Assembly (NCBI GenBank): GCA_013334925.1
Contig: JAAXWP010000010.1
Location: forward strand, 1 to 54,094
Length of the DNA stretch: 54,094 bases
Source: Chlorobiaceae bacterium
GTDB taxonomy: Bacteria; Bacteroidota; Chlorobiia; Chlorobiales; Chlorobiaceae
Direction: 5' to 3'
Within the stretch, counting starts at the first letter, position 1. Every line of letters begins with the position of its first letter. Made by a program: the position numbers and the translations under genes. The notes below the pieces were generated by a model. That model saw only the letters and a program-made list of their open reading frames with translations. It ran no database searches and was not told where the DNA came from. Shown piece by piece: positions 1 through 7,682 of this stretch.

Positions 1-119
1 CGAATAACGAGACGATCAAGATCTTTGCAAGGAACACGCCGATCGAACCGGATGACGAGACACTTGACAAACTCGAAGAGCTGCTTGGACCGGACAATGT
101 CAGGATCACGGGGGAGTAG
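1..119 (+). CDS. C-terminal end of a truncated gene, probably DNA polymerase III alpha subunit
   Basis: An open frame enters from the left edge (codons start at base 3) and ends at TAG 117-119, giving 38 residues. The tail contains PDDETLDKLEELLGPDNVRI. DnaE proteins often end in a segment of the type 'x-L-x-x-L-x-x-L-L-G-x-x-x-V-x-L', the end of the OB-fold region, so this is most likely the last exit of dnaE. Only the tail is visible, so the call rests on that short resemblance. The stop codon is followed at once by a TGA-rich heptamer repeat. Confidence 0.45.
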   Translation, partial: NNETIKIFARNTPIEPDDETLDKLEELLGPDNVRITGE

Positions 120-195
120 GGATGAGTGATGAGTTATGAATGATGAGTGATGAGTGATGAGTGATGAATGCTGAGGATGAGGGATGAGGGATAGG
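119..195 (+). repeat. Degenerate TGATGAG heptamer array
   Basis: Irregular tandem copies of TGATGAG and variants (TGATGAG, TTATGAA, TGATGAA, GGATGAG) begin at the stop codon of the upstream gene. The 7-bp unit puts TGA in every forward frame. It is a decayed relative of the cleaner arrays at 44398-44481 and 53681-53939. Confidence 0.75.
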
Positions 196-235
196 CGAGA
201 TGGGAAAAACGTGACGAGTGGCGGGTGACTTGCTG

Positions 236-256
236 GGGGCACGGTGTACCGTATCC
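236..256. repeat. Imperfect palindrome following heptamer array
   Basis: GGGGCACGGTGTACCGTATCC is an imperfect inverted repeat (GG-CACGGT / ACCGT-TCC). A near-perfect version, arms GGGCACGGC and GCCGTGCCC, occurs at 44492-44511. Both lie just downstream of a TGATGAG/TGACAAG array, so the two elements seem to travel together. Confidence 0.6.
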
Positions 257-299
257 GATTTGGTGATGTGTGACGAGAAACTATTCTATTTTTCAATAG

Positions 300-531
300 G
301 AGGCTGTCTCAAAAGGGCCAACAGAGCCGCTTACTGACGCCAGTTCGTTCATTTTTTTTGTCATTCTGAGTCCGACACAGTCGGGCGAAGAATCCGGCAG
401 TATCTCGTAAGGCTTTATATATCTATCGCTTATGAAGCGGTCCTAAATATTCTGGATCCTTCACTTCATTCAGGATGACATTCAGGAACAAACGCAAAAT
501 ACATAGGTAAATACCTTCTCAGACAGCCGCT
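300..531. mobile_element. MITE-like element, copy 1
   Basis: The element starts with GAGGCTGTCTCAAAAG and ends with an imperfect inverted copy (CCTTCTCAGACAGCCGC). It is about 231 bp long with no coding capacity. Inside sits a second inverted repeat: TGTCATTCTGAG...GAAGAATCC on the left and GGATCCTTCACTTCATTCAGGATGACA-type sequence on the right, with a small CCGAC/GTCGG hairpin in the left arm. Closely similar copies lie at 2356-2588 and 25303-25533. I see no convincing target-site duplication. Confidence 0.75.
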
Positions 532-557
532 ATGCGGACAGTCCCACTTTTTTTCTT

Positions 558-641
558 TCTCATCCTGAGTCTGGCGCAGCCAGGCGCAGGATCCGGTTGA
601 GTCGCCGGAATACTGGATGCTTCACTTTGTTCAGCATGACA
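558..641. repeat. Inner-repeat fragment related to the MITE core
   Basis: TCATCCTGAGTC...AGGATCC...GGATGCTTCACTTTGTTCAGCATGACA-type sequence matches only the inner inverted repeat of the 231-bp element; the outer GAGGCTGTCTCA ends are missing. The small hairpin here is CTGGC/GCCAG instead of CCGAC/GTCGG, so pairing is kept although the bases differ. From 642 to 910 I see nothing further that I can name. Confidence 0.6.
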
Positions 642-910
642 GGAGAAAGTGGGAAGATGACGTTACTCGAGACGCGCAACACAGAACGGGTGATGCGTGA
701 ATAGTGACAGCTGACGGTGGACGGGATGCAGTGGCCGATCAGATGTCGCGTAAAAATGCTGCCCTTAAGGGAATCGGTGAGCCTTAATAAATCGACGACA
801 ATAAGTGGCCCCGTTTTCGTGAAAATGAATTTTTTCGTAAGTTTAACGCTTATGAACTGCATTGGCATAGAGTAGAATTTCTTCATCTTATCAACCTTTA
901 TTTCACCACT

Positions 911-1240
911 ATGAGCGGAAAATATTTCACTGCTACCGATCAGAATTTCAAGTCTTCGATCCTCGAAGCCGATAAAGTCGCACTGGTCGATTTCTGGGCA
1001 GCCTGGTGCGGTCCGTGCATGATGCTCGGCCCGGTCATTGACGAGCTTGCCGGCGAATACGAAGGCAAGGCGATCATCGCCAAGGTCAACGTTGACGAGA
1101 ACCCGAACACCGCAGCACAGTATGGTATCCGCAGCATTCCTACCATGCTCATCATCAAGAACGGCCAGGTTGTCGACCAGATGGTTGGTGCCATGCCCAA
1201 GAACATGATTGCCAAGAAAATCGACGAGCACATCGGTTGA
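911..1240 (+). CDS. trxA: Thioredoxin
   Basis: This 109-residue protein is a cytosolic thioredoxin, a small dithiol carrier that reduces protein disulfides and is recharged by thioredoxin reductase. The active site W32-C33-G34-P35-C36 and the conserved cis-proline P77 (in SIPT) are present. Length is typical of the family and there is no signal peptide. The start ATG fits homologues, although no strong Shine-Dalgarno sequence precedes it. A terminator follows, and its reductase trxB lies 86 bp downstream, so the pair can be co-regulated or separately transcribed. Confidence 0.97.
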   Translation: MSGKYFTATDQNFKSSILEADKVALVDFWAAWCGPCMMLGPVIDELAGEYEGKAIIAKVNVDENPNTAAQYGIRSIPTMLIIKNGQVVDQMVGAMPKNMIAKKIDEHIG

Positions 1241-1258
1241 TCTCACCGAACGTTATTG

Positions 1259-1290
1259 TATCCCGGCGATCATGCCGGGATATTTTTTTT
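1259..1290 (+). terminator. Intrinsic terminator after trxA
   Basis: Perfect 7-bp arms TCCCGGC (1261-1267) and GCCGGGA (1274-1280) around a 6-nt loop are followed by TATTTTTTTT. It sits between trxA and trxB, so it probably sets the trxA:trxB ratio or separates the two transcripts. Confidence 0.85.
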
Positions 1291-1326
1291 CTGCAATTCC
1301 AGTAACATATCGTAAAAGGCGGAACC

Positions 1327-2262
1327 ATGGAGAAAGAGATCAGGGACGTCGTCATTATCGGTACTGGCCCTGCCGGATACACTGCTGCCATCTATACCGG
1401 AAGGGCAAACCTCAAACCTTTGGTCATCGAGGGACATCAGCCGGGTGGTCAGCTCATGATAACCACGGATATCGAGAATTTTCCAGGTTTTCCCGAAGGC
1501 ATTCCCGGTCCTGAGCTCATGTCAAGGATGCGCCAGCAGGCGGAGCGCTTCAATACGGAATTCCTTTTTGGTTCGGTCGTCGAAGCTGATGTTTCCAGAA
1601 CGCCATTCTCCCTGACGCTCGACAATGGACAGGAGATTCTTGCCAGATCGCTCATTGTCGCTACGGGTGCAAACGCCAAGTGGCTCGGCATCGAGTCGGA
1701 AGCGATCTACCGCGGACGCGGTGTCTCCGCCTGTGCGACCTGTGATGGCTTCTTTTTCAAGAACTGCAGGGTGTTTGTCATCGGTGGTGGTGATACCGCA
1801 ATGGAAGAGGCTCTTTACCTGACCAAGTTCGCTTCTGAAGTTGTACTTGTCCATCGTCGTGAGGAGTTCAGAGCCTCGAAGATCATGAGTCTCCGTGCCA
1901 AGAAAAACGAGAAGATCACCACCATGCTCAACGAGGTGGTTGACGAAATCCTCGGTGATGGCATGAAAGTGACCGGCATTCGCCTGAAGAATGTCAAAAC
2001 CGGTGAACTGACCGAACATGCCTGTGACGGTGTTTTCATGGCTATCGGTCACGAACCTAACGCAAGCCTGTTCAAAGGGCAGCTTGATATGGACGATTAT
2101 GGCTATATCAATACCAGGCCCCACTCTACAGAGACCAGCGTCAAGGGGGTCTTTGCATGCGGTGATGTGCAGGACTACATCTATCGACAGGCGGTCACGG
2201 CAGTCGGCACGGGTTGCATGGCTGCGGTTGAAGCCGAGCGATACCTCGATAGCATCAGGTGA
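1327..2262 (+). CDS. trxB: Thioredoxin reductase (NADPH)
   Basis: The 311-residue flavoenzyme transfers electrons from NADPH through FAD to thioredoxin. Seen in the sequence: the N-terminal FAD motif GTGPAG near residues 13-18, the redox-active CATC (C136, C139), the nucleotide motif GGGDTA (153-158) and HRR (176-178), which in this family favours NADPH. The C-terminal FAD motif (GVFACGDVQD) is also present. The length is normal. An AAGGCGG ribosome site lies just before the ATG. It follows trxA, which is its natural substrate. Confidence 0.96.
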   Translation: MEKEIRDVVIIGTGPAGYTAAIYTGRANLKPLVIEGHQPGGQLMITTDIENFPGFPEGIPGPELMSRMRQQAERFNTEFLFGSVVEADVSRTPFSLTLDNGQEILARSLIVATGANAKWLGIESEAIYRGRGVSACATCDGFFFKNCRVFVIGGGDTAMEEALYLTKFASEVVLVHRREEFRASKIMSLRAKKNEKITTMLNEVVDEILGDGMKVTGIRLKNVKTGELTEHACDGVFMAIGHEPNASLFKGQLDMDDYGYINTRPHSTETSVKGVFACGDVQDYIYRQAVTAVGTGCMAAVEAERYLDSIR

Positions 2263-2286
2263 ACGGTATGCAGCGTTTTATCCGAG

Positions 2287-2320
2287 AGCACCGGCGTTTC
2301 GCAGCACCGGTGCTTTTTTT
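2287..2320 (+). terminator. Intrinsic terminator after trxB
   Basis: Arms AGCACCGG (2287-2294) and CCGGTGCT (2307-2314) form a perfect 8-bp stem with a 12-nt loop, followed by a run of seven T. Confidence 0.88.
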
Positions 2321-2355
2321 ATGGCAAGAGGACAATCATAACCCGTCACTGAATC

Positions 2356-2588
2356 GAGGCTGTCTCAGAAGCAGGAACAGCGCTGTTTATTGAAACTATT
2401 TCGTTGACCTTTTCTGTCATTCTGAGTCCGACACAGTCGGGCGAAGAATCTATCGACACCAATAAGGTGTTTATATTTATAGTAGTTATGAAGCATCCGT
2501 CCGATTTTCTGGATCCTTCACTCCGTTCAGGATGACAATCTGGTACAAACGAAAATACGATTGTTGATCCCTTTTGAGGCAGTCGCCT
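2356..2588. mobile_element. MITE-like element, copy 2
   Basis: Starts GAGGCTGTCTCAGAAG and ends CTTTTGAGGCAGTCGCC. The internal layout is the same as copy 1, including CCGACACAGTCGG and the inner TGTCATTCTGAG / CAGGATGACA arms. It fills the space between the trxB terminator and the convergent trpD-like gene. Confidence 0.8.
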
Positions 2589-2618
2589 ACAGGTCGATCA
2601 CAAACCCGTCATTCAGCT

Positions 2619-2648
2619 GGTCACTCGTTACTTGTCACTGATGACTCA
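2619..2648 (-). repeat. Short heptamer remnant at the end of the trpD-like gene
   Basis: Read on the minus strand, TGA of the trpD-like stop codon is followed by TCAGTGACAAGTAACGAGTGACC, a few decayed TGACAAG/TGACGAG units. The orientation matches that of the gene it follows, as at the other three sites. Confidence 0.55.
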
Positions 2649-3728
2649 GCACTCCGTCAGGGCATTGATACCCTGGTATTGACGCATTGCTTCGAACTTC
2701 TCCCAGGCGGCACCCCTGGCGAGGGCATCACGGGCCATATCGGATGCCTGCCGGTAGTCTGCTGCCATACCGGCGACATACAGGGCGGCGGCTGCGTTCA
2801 TGCTGAAGAAATCTGCCGCTGCGCCCTCTCTTTTTGCCTGAAGCACCTCCATGACGACGGCCGCATTGGCATCGGCGCTCTTCATGCTTGCAATCTCTTC
2901 AAATGGAGCTGTTTTCAGTCCGAAATCTTCCGGTGTCACTTCGTAGGTCGAGATTACTCCATTTCTCAACTCGACGACCCTGGTCGGGCCACAAAGTGAG
3001 AATTCATCCATGCCGAGGGATGGATCGAATCCCTCCGCCATACCATAAGGAGATAGTGCCGCCGGCATGCCGATTTCGCTGAGGATGTCGATCATCTGCA
3101 CAGCTATCTCCGGGCTGTATGCGCCGATGACCGCGCAATTGTTCTGTGCACAGGGGCGGGTGAGCGGTCCGAGGATGTTGAAGGCCGAGGTGAACCGCAT
3201 GCTGCCGATCAGCCGTGCCCAGCCGGACTTCAGGAAAGCTTCGCCGGGGAGGTAACATATTCCCGTTTCGCGGAGGCTGAGTGCCGCCTGTTCCAGGGGG
3301 TGGTCCAGGTTGATGCCCAGTGACTCGAATATGTCTGAAGCTCCCGAGACGCCGGTTACCAGACGTGCACCCTTCTTGGCTATCGGCAGACCGCATGCAG
3401 CCGCTATCAGGGCGGCGGGGCTTGAGCAGTTCAGGGTTTTCAGCTGGTCAGAACCCGTGCCGACGATGTCGCATACCGGTCCGGGAATATCGACGACAAT
3501 TTTGGCGGTGTCGTGCCGGTCAAGCGCATCCCATGCTCCCGAAAGCTCTTCGGTGGTGGGCTTCCTCATCAGGTGTGCAGCAAGGAATGCTCCCTGCTGA
3601 AGTTCAGGCTGCAGGTCGAGAATGACCTGCCTATAGGCATCGTAAGACTCCTGTCGACTCATGGTATAACCTGAAGCGATGGACGAAATCAATTTGCCGA
3701 ATGCCCGGAGTTCGTTTTCCTGTTTCAT
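2646..3728 (-). CDS. Divergent anthranilate phosphoribosyltransferase (TrpD) family protein
   Basis: The 360-residue protein shows the class III phosphoribosyltransferase fold pattern of TrpD. The PRPP loop is GTGSDQLKT in place of the usual GTGGDGxNT, followed by N-C-S-S, then KKGARLVTGVSGASD in place of KHGNRxxSSxxGSAD. The SGASDIFESLGIN stretch is well kept. Changes at the substrate-facing positions suggest a paralogue with another aromatic or base substrate rather than tryptophan-pathway TrpD, and no trp genes flank it. It starts 3 bp after the stop of an MDR dehydrogenase, so the two form an operon. Exact substrate unknown. Confidence 0.8.
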   Translation of the reverse strand: MKQENELRAFGKLISSIASGYTMSRQESYDAYRQVILDLQPELQQGAFLAAHLMRKPTTEELSGAWDALDRHDTAKIVVDIPGPVCDIVGTGSDQLKTLNCSSPAALIAAACGLPIAKKGARLVTGVSGASDIFESLGINLDHPLEQAALSLRETGICYLPGEAFLKSGWARLIGSMRFTSAFNILGPLTRPCAQNNCAVIGAYSPEIAVQMIDILSEIGMPAALSPYGMAEGFDPSLGMDEFSLCGPTRVVELRNGVISTYEVTPEDFGLKTAPFEEIASMKSADANAAVVMEVLQAKREGAAADFFSMNAAAALYVAGMAADYRQASDMARDALARGAAWEKFEAMRQYQGINALTEC

Positions 3729-3731
3729 CGG

Positions 3732-4757
3732 TTACTTCTGTTGTGTTCTCGTTCTCTGGAACGGCGAACTGGTGAGTGTTTTACTATCATGCATCACGAT
3801 AACGTGACGGAATCTTTTGCCTTCGAGGATCGAACCGATCATGGTTGGCACCTCCTCGATCTGAAGCTCGCGCTCAACGAGAAATCCGATATCGTTCCGA
3901 TAACGGTTGAGAAGCACGAGGGCGTCACGCATATCCTGCATGGTGCATCCGTACGAGCCGATCAGTTCGAGTTCCCGGTAATGCAGCTCATGAAAGATGA
4001 GTTCAGGATGTTCCGTGGTTCCGCCAAGGCCGCTGAACAGGCAGAACCTGCCGCCGGGAGCGAGCCGGTGGATACCGCAGGCAAGGGTGTCGGCAGGAGA
4101 GGCTGCGTTGAACACGACATCGAAGCTGCCTGATGTTATCCTTGCTTCTGCTTTGATGCCGTACCTTGCCCTGAATACAGCACTTTGGGCAAGTTTAGCT
4201 GTATTTGGATCGGTCAGTGAGACGCTTGCACCGCGATCGATGGCTGCAAGTGAGATGAGTATGCCAAGTGTTCCTGCGCCATAGACGAGCACCCGGTCGT
4301 TGCCGGTTGTTCTGCTCTGTTTTATGCCATGAATTGCGCAGGCAAGCGGCTCGGCAAGTGTGGCAACAGATGGCTTCAATCCTTTCGGCACTTTGAGGAG
4401 GCTGCTTTCGGGAACGTTCAGGATCTCCGCAAACCCTCCATCCCGGTGGAAGCCGATGATCTGCATTTCCGGGCACAGATTCTCGCGGCCGTTCCTGCAG
4501 GCGCTGCAACTCCCGCAGGCACTGCCGGGCCAGATCGTGTAGAGCTTTTCAGGATCTTCCTCGATATATCCGCAGATTTCGTGTCCGGGAATCCTTGGCA
4601 GTACCAGATCCCGATGGCCCGATTTCCACATCTTCGCATCGGTCCGGCAGATGGCAGTTGCCGCAACCCGTAAGGCAACTTCGTTCTCTGCTGGTGATGT
4701 ATGCTGCAGATCGACCAGATCGAACTGCTCTTTTCCGGCAAGCACCAGTGCTCTCAT
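3732..4757 (-). CDS. Zinc-dependent alcohol dehydrogenase-like MDR enzyme
   Basis: The 341-residue medium-chain dehydrogenase/reductase resembles threonine or sorbitol dehydrogenases. Seen: catalytic-zinc candidates C37 and H59-E60 in GHE, structural-zinc cysteines C81, C84, C87 and C95, and the NAD(P) loop GAGTLG at 160-165. It should oxidise or reduce a secondary alcohol with NAD(P). The tight coupling to the TrpD-like gene just downstream suggests both act on one pathway, possibly on an aromatic or ribosylated intermediate; this is inference. The 220 bp upstream (4758-4977) holds no gene that I can support and should carry its promoter. Confidence 0.85.
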   Translation of the reverse strand: MRALVLAGKEQFDLVDLQHTSPAENEVALRVAATAICRTDAKMWKSGHRDLVLPRIPGHEICGYIEEDPEKLYTIWPGSACGSCSACRNGRENLCPEMQIIGFHRDGGFAEILNVPESSLLKVPKGLKPSVATLAEPLACAIHGIKQSRTTGNDRVLVYGAGTLGILISLAAIDRGASVSLTDPNTAKLAQSAVFRARYGIKAEARITSGSFDVVFNAASPADTLACGIHRLAPGGRFCLFSGLGGTTEHPELIFHELHYRELELIGSYGCTMQDMRDALVLLNRYRNDIGFLVERELQIEEVPTMIGSILEGKRFRHVIVMHDSKTLTSSPFQRTRTQQK

Positions 4758-4977
4758 CCTGTTTCGGTTACCTTCGTGAAAGTTTCAAGTGCCAGTGATC
4801 TCTGGCGACCACCTATCTACATATTTCTGAAGGACTTTCGAAATATGTACATGGTTTTTTATGCGGTCAGGTGTGCTGTTGCAGTATTACTGCCGACATC
4901 CGATCGGTAGCGGATCTGGCAGGAGAGCAGCAGGGCGTCGAGGAGGGCTGGACAAGGAGCGTCGGTAAGGTAACTGC

Positions 4978-5385
4978 TTACCGGTTATCGTCTGGACGCA
5001 TCGCGTCGAAAAAGTTTTCGAGCACGAGATCGAAGCCGAAGGCAATGGGTATGCCTGGCAGTTCGTTTGCTGAAAACCAGCGCAGGCACTGGCCTTCATG
5101 CAGAGGGATCGATGCGGCATCGGCATCCATTTCCATGAAGAAGATGTGTTCGTAACGGTCTGGAAAATCGTACACTTTCAGGAGCGTGCAACGATTCACG
5201 TCGGTTTCGATCTCCTCCATCATCTCCCTCACGATGCACTCGAACGGTGTCTCATCCGGCTCGACATGCCCTCCCGGCAGGTCCCACATGTTCGGGTAGG
5301 GGATTTCCGATATGTCGTCACGCAGAAACAGCAGCACCTGGTTGTGACGGTTGCGGAAAATGATGCTCGATCCGGAACGTTTCAT
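4978..5385 (-). CDS. Nudix (MutT-like) hydrolase
   Basis: This 135-residue protein carries a Nudix box: G39-x5-E45-x7-R53-E54-x2-E57-E58, the Mg2+-binding core for hydrolysing nucleoside diphosphates linked to another moiety. The usual glycine after EE-x is a glutamate (E60), a mild deviation. The substrate cannot be read from the sequence. It begins 3 bp after the trmH stop, so it is translated from the same message. No signal peptide. Confidence 0.88.
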   Translation of the reverse strand: MKRSGSSIIFRNRHNQVLLFLRDDISEIPYPNMWDLPGGHVEPDETPFECIVREMMEEIETDVNRCTLLKVYDFPDRYEHIFFMEMDADAASIPLHEGQCLRWFSANELPGIPIAFGFDLVLENFFDAMRPDDNR

Positions 5386-5388
5386 GTC

Positions 5389-6114
5389 TTACTCCTTACC
5401 GGTCAGTCGATTGACGACTTCAAGAGGGATTGCGCCGTTTTCGTCCAGCAGGGGGTAGGGCTCTTTGCGTTCCTGCAGAAGGGACCCCAGGCGCGGATAG
5501 GTATACTCGAAAAGCAGACGCTCGAATACATCGTCAGGCAGCTGGCGTTTGTCATACATACCTGCGGCAGATCTCTGACGCTGCGCCTCGAACAGGATGA
5601 GCGCCGCAGCCACTGAAACATTGAGCGACTCCACCATGCCGGCCATGGGAATGTAGATGCAGTGGTCTGCCAGATTCAGCGCGTCCTGGGACGGCCCTTT
5701 CAGTTCTTCACCCACGATGATCGCGGTTGGTTTCGTATAATCCACGGATCTGAAATCGACCGAGTCAGGTCGATAGGTGGCGACCAGAATCTGCATGCCC
5801 GCATGTTTGAGCTTTTCACCGATCGGCACGATTGATTCTTCAAGTCCCAGCCTGACCCATCGGCTCGCTCCCGCGGCAGTATGCTGTTTGGTTTTGATGG
5901 ATGGGCGGTGAGAGACGGCATATACCTCGTTGATGCCGACAGCATCGCAACTCCGGATAATGGCGGCCAGGTTGTGGGGCTTGTTCACGTTATCCATGAC
6001 AAGCGTGAGGTCAGGCTGTCGCTGTTCTAGCAGACGACGTATTTTGTGGAATCGTTCCGGTGCGATCAATATCGACGTGTTTTTCTTGAAGTTATCAGGT
6101 TGTAAATACAACAC
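5389..6114 (-). CDS. trmH: tRNA (guanosine(18)-2'-O)-methyltransferase
   Basis: The 241-residue SPOUT-class enzyme methylates the ribose of G18 in the tRNA D-loop using SAM. Its three family motifs are visible: DNVNKPHNLAAIIRSCDAVG (with the conserved N and R), IVGEELKGPS, and IPMAGMVESLNVSVAAA forming the knot. The C-terminal extension (residues 185-241) is as in TrmH. The given start is a GTG at 6114; a TTG about 17 codons further in would match shorter homologues, so the N-terminus is uncertain. Forms a two-gene unit with the Nudix gene. Confidence 0.92.
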   Translation of the reverse strand: MLYLQPDNFKKNTSILIAPERFHKIRRLLEQRQPDLTLVMDNVNKPHNLAAIIRSCDAVGINEVYAVSHRPSIKTKQHTAAGASRWVRLGLEESIVPIGEKLKHAGMQILVATYRPDSVDFRSVDYTKPTAIIVGEELKGPSQDALNLADHCIYIPMAGMVESLNVSVAAALILFEAQRQRSAAGMYDKRQLPDDVFERLLFEYTYPRLGSLLQERKEPYPLLDENGAIPLEVVNRLTGKE

Positions 6115-6285
6115 AAGAAAACTTTTTTTTACGTAATGTTCAATTGATGTTCTCCAACAGGTTTCCCTGGCTCATTTCCGATCCGTTTTGCCGTCAGAGT
6201 CTCAGGGGCAGAACCTTCAGGCGGTTCCAGGTGTTCGTATTTCAAATGGGGTAACCCGCAGGCCGTATCAGAAGGCCATAGCAAC

Positions 6286-7371
6286 GTGATAGTTTCCATG
6301 CGTCTGCATCAGAAAAAACATCCACATCTCGAAAGGCTGCTCGAAACGGCCAAGCCAATAGACCTTGGTTCTTCATCGAAGGTGCTCATCCTGAGTGACC
6401 TGCATATGGGTAACGGTGGGCGACGTGATGAATTCAAAAGAAATGCCGATCTGGTCAGGTCGATGCTCGAGGAGTACTATCTTCCCGAGAAGTACAGTCT
6501 TGTGCTGAACGGAGACGTCGAGGAACTGTTCAAGTTTTCCATTGAGAGCATTACTGAACAGTGGAGACATATGTACGATCTGTTTCTTCGGTTCGAGAAG
6601 AACGGATTTTTCTGGAAGACTTATGGCAACCATGATGCCGATCTTTTCGAGGAACCAAACTATCGTCTGTCAGGGCATCTTCTCGAGGCTATCAAATTCA
6701 GTTATGGCGATGAAGTGATGCTCCTGTTCCATGGACATCAGGCATCGATTCTCCTTTGGGAAACCTATCCGATCGTCAGTCGGGTGGTTGTGCTGTTTTT
6801 GAGATATGTGGCCAAACCGATGGGGATCAGGAATTTTTCAACTGCATACAACAGCCGGCGCCGTTTTGCCATCGAACGCTCTATCTACGATTTTTCCAAC
6901 CAGGCCAAAATCGTATCCATCATCGGGCATACGCATCGCCCGCTTTTCGAGTCGCTTTCCAAAGTCGATCATCTGAATTACCGGATTGAGGATCTCTGCC
7001 GTGCATACCCGTCGGCCGCGCCTCAGGAGCGTTGCGGCATCAAGCAGGAGATTGCTGAACTCAAGACCATGCTCGATGCCTGTTTCACGGAGGGCAAGAA
7101 AATCGGTCTCAGGAGTGGTCGTTACAACAACATCTCCATTCCCAGCGTCTTCAATTCGGGTTGTTCCATCGGTAAGCGTGGTGTTACTGCAATCGAAATT
7201 GACGGCGATCGTATCCGTCTGGTCTACTGGTTCAAGAGGAAGCAGGGACGGAAGTTTGTCAGCGACCGGAACAGCGAACCGGAACAACTCGGGTCGTCTG
7301 GCTATTTCAGAATCGTCCTCAACGAAGACCATCTCGATTACGTGTTTTCCCGCCTCAACCTTCTTGCCTGA
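6286..7371 (+). CDS. Calcineurin-like metallophosphoesterase, paralogue A
   Basis: The 361-residue protein has the full metal-binding set of this family: SDLHMG (DxH), NGDVEE (GD), YGNHD, FHGHQA and IGHTHRP. It should bind two divalent metals and cleave phosphoesters. The substrate is unknown; the architecture, with a helical insertion (about residues 165-225) and a C-terminal FNSGCSIGKRGVTAIEI segment, recalls UDP-diacylglucosamine-hydrolase-like members. Start could be GTG 6286 or ATG 6298. It is followed by a clear paralogue, so this is a tandem duplication. No membrane segment. Confidence 0.88.
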   Translation: MIVSMRLHQKKHPHLERLLETAKPIDLGSSSKVLILSDLHMGNGGRRDEFKRNADLVRSMLEEYYLPEKYSLVLNGDVEELFKFSIESITEQWRHMYDLFLRFEKNGFFWKTYGNHDADLFEEPNYRLSGHLLEAIKFSYGDEVMLLFHGHQASILLWETYPIVSRVVVLFLRYVAKPMGIRNFSTAYNSRRRFAIERSIYDFSNQAKIVSIIGHTHRPLFESLSKVDHLNYRIEDLCRAYPSAAPQERCGIKQEIAELKTMLDACFTEGKKIGLRSGRYNNISIPSVFNSGCSIGKRGVTAIEIDGDRIRLVYWFKRKQGRKFVSDRNSEPEQLGSSGYFRIVLNEDHLDYVFSRLNLLA

Positions 7372-7682
7372 AGTGTTGCTGCTCTGCAGAACGTATCGCT
7401 GCAGCCACTTAAGGAATTTTTCATCGGTTCATTGCGACTAAAACTGTTAGCTGTTTTATTATAACAGGATAGCTGTTCGGTTTCGTCTGGCTTCATTCAG
7501 TATGCCCGGCCTTGCTCCGGGATTGTCTTGCGACGTGCGAGGTCAGGCGTACGCGTGCGAACAAGAGTTTTCCGTAAGTTCACACAGCCATATTCGCAGA
7601 TGTTATACCTTTGCCTGTACCCCGCGTACATACCGATCGTACGGGGGCGGCGATTCAACAGGTATTGCCATCCACGAATGAC
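7372..7682. other. Gap between the two phosphoesterase genes
   Basis: About 310 bp without a gene I can support. It contains small inverted repeats (CTGTT/AACAG near 7445-7470; CCCGG/CCGGG near 7503-7521) and probably the promoter of the second paralogue, but no element is clear enough to place. Confidence 0.4.

Noticed and set aside
120-910. Considered a CRISPR array because of repeats
   Set aside because: Units are 7 bp with no spacers of constant length, and the larger repeats are inverted MITE-like elements; no cas gene is present.
560-1246. Minus-strand open frame of 228 codons opposite trxA
   Set aside because: It overlaps a clear thioredoxin gene on the other strand, has no recognisable domain and runs into the repeat fragment at 558-641.
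2574-2999. Plus-strand open frame across the end of the trpD-like gene
   Set aside because: It lies antisense to a well-conserved gene, and its first part runs out of the end of MITE copy 2 and the heptamer remnant.
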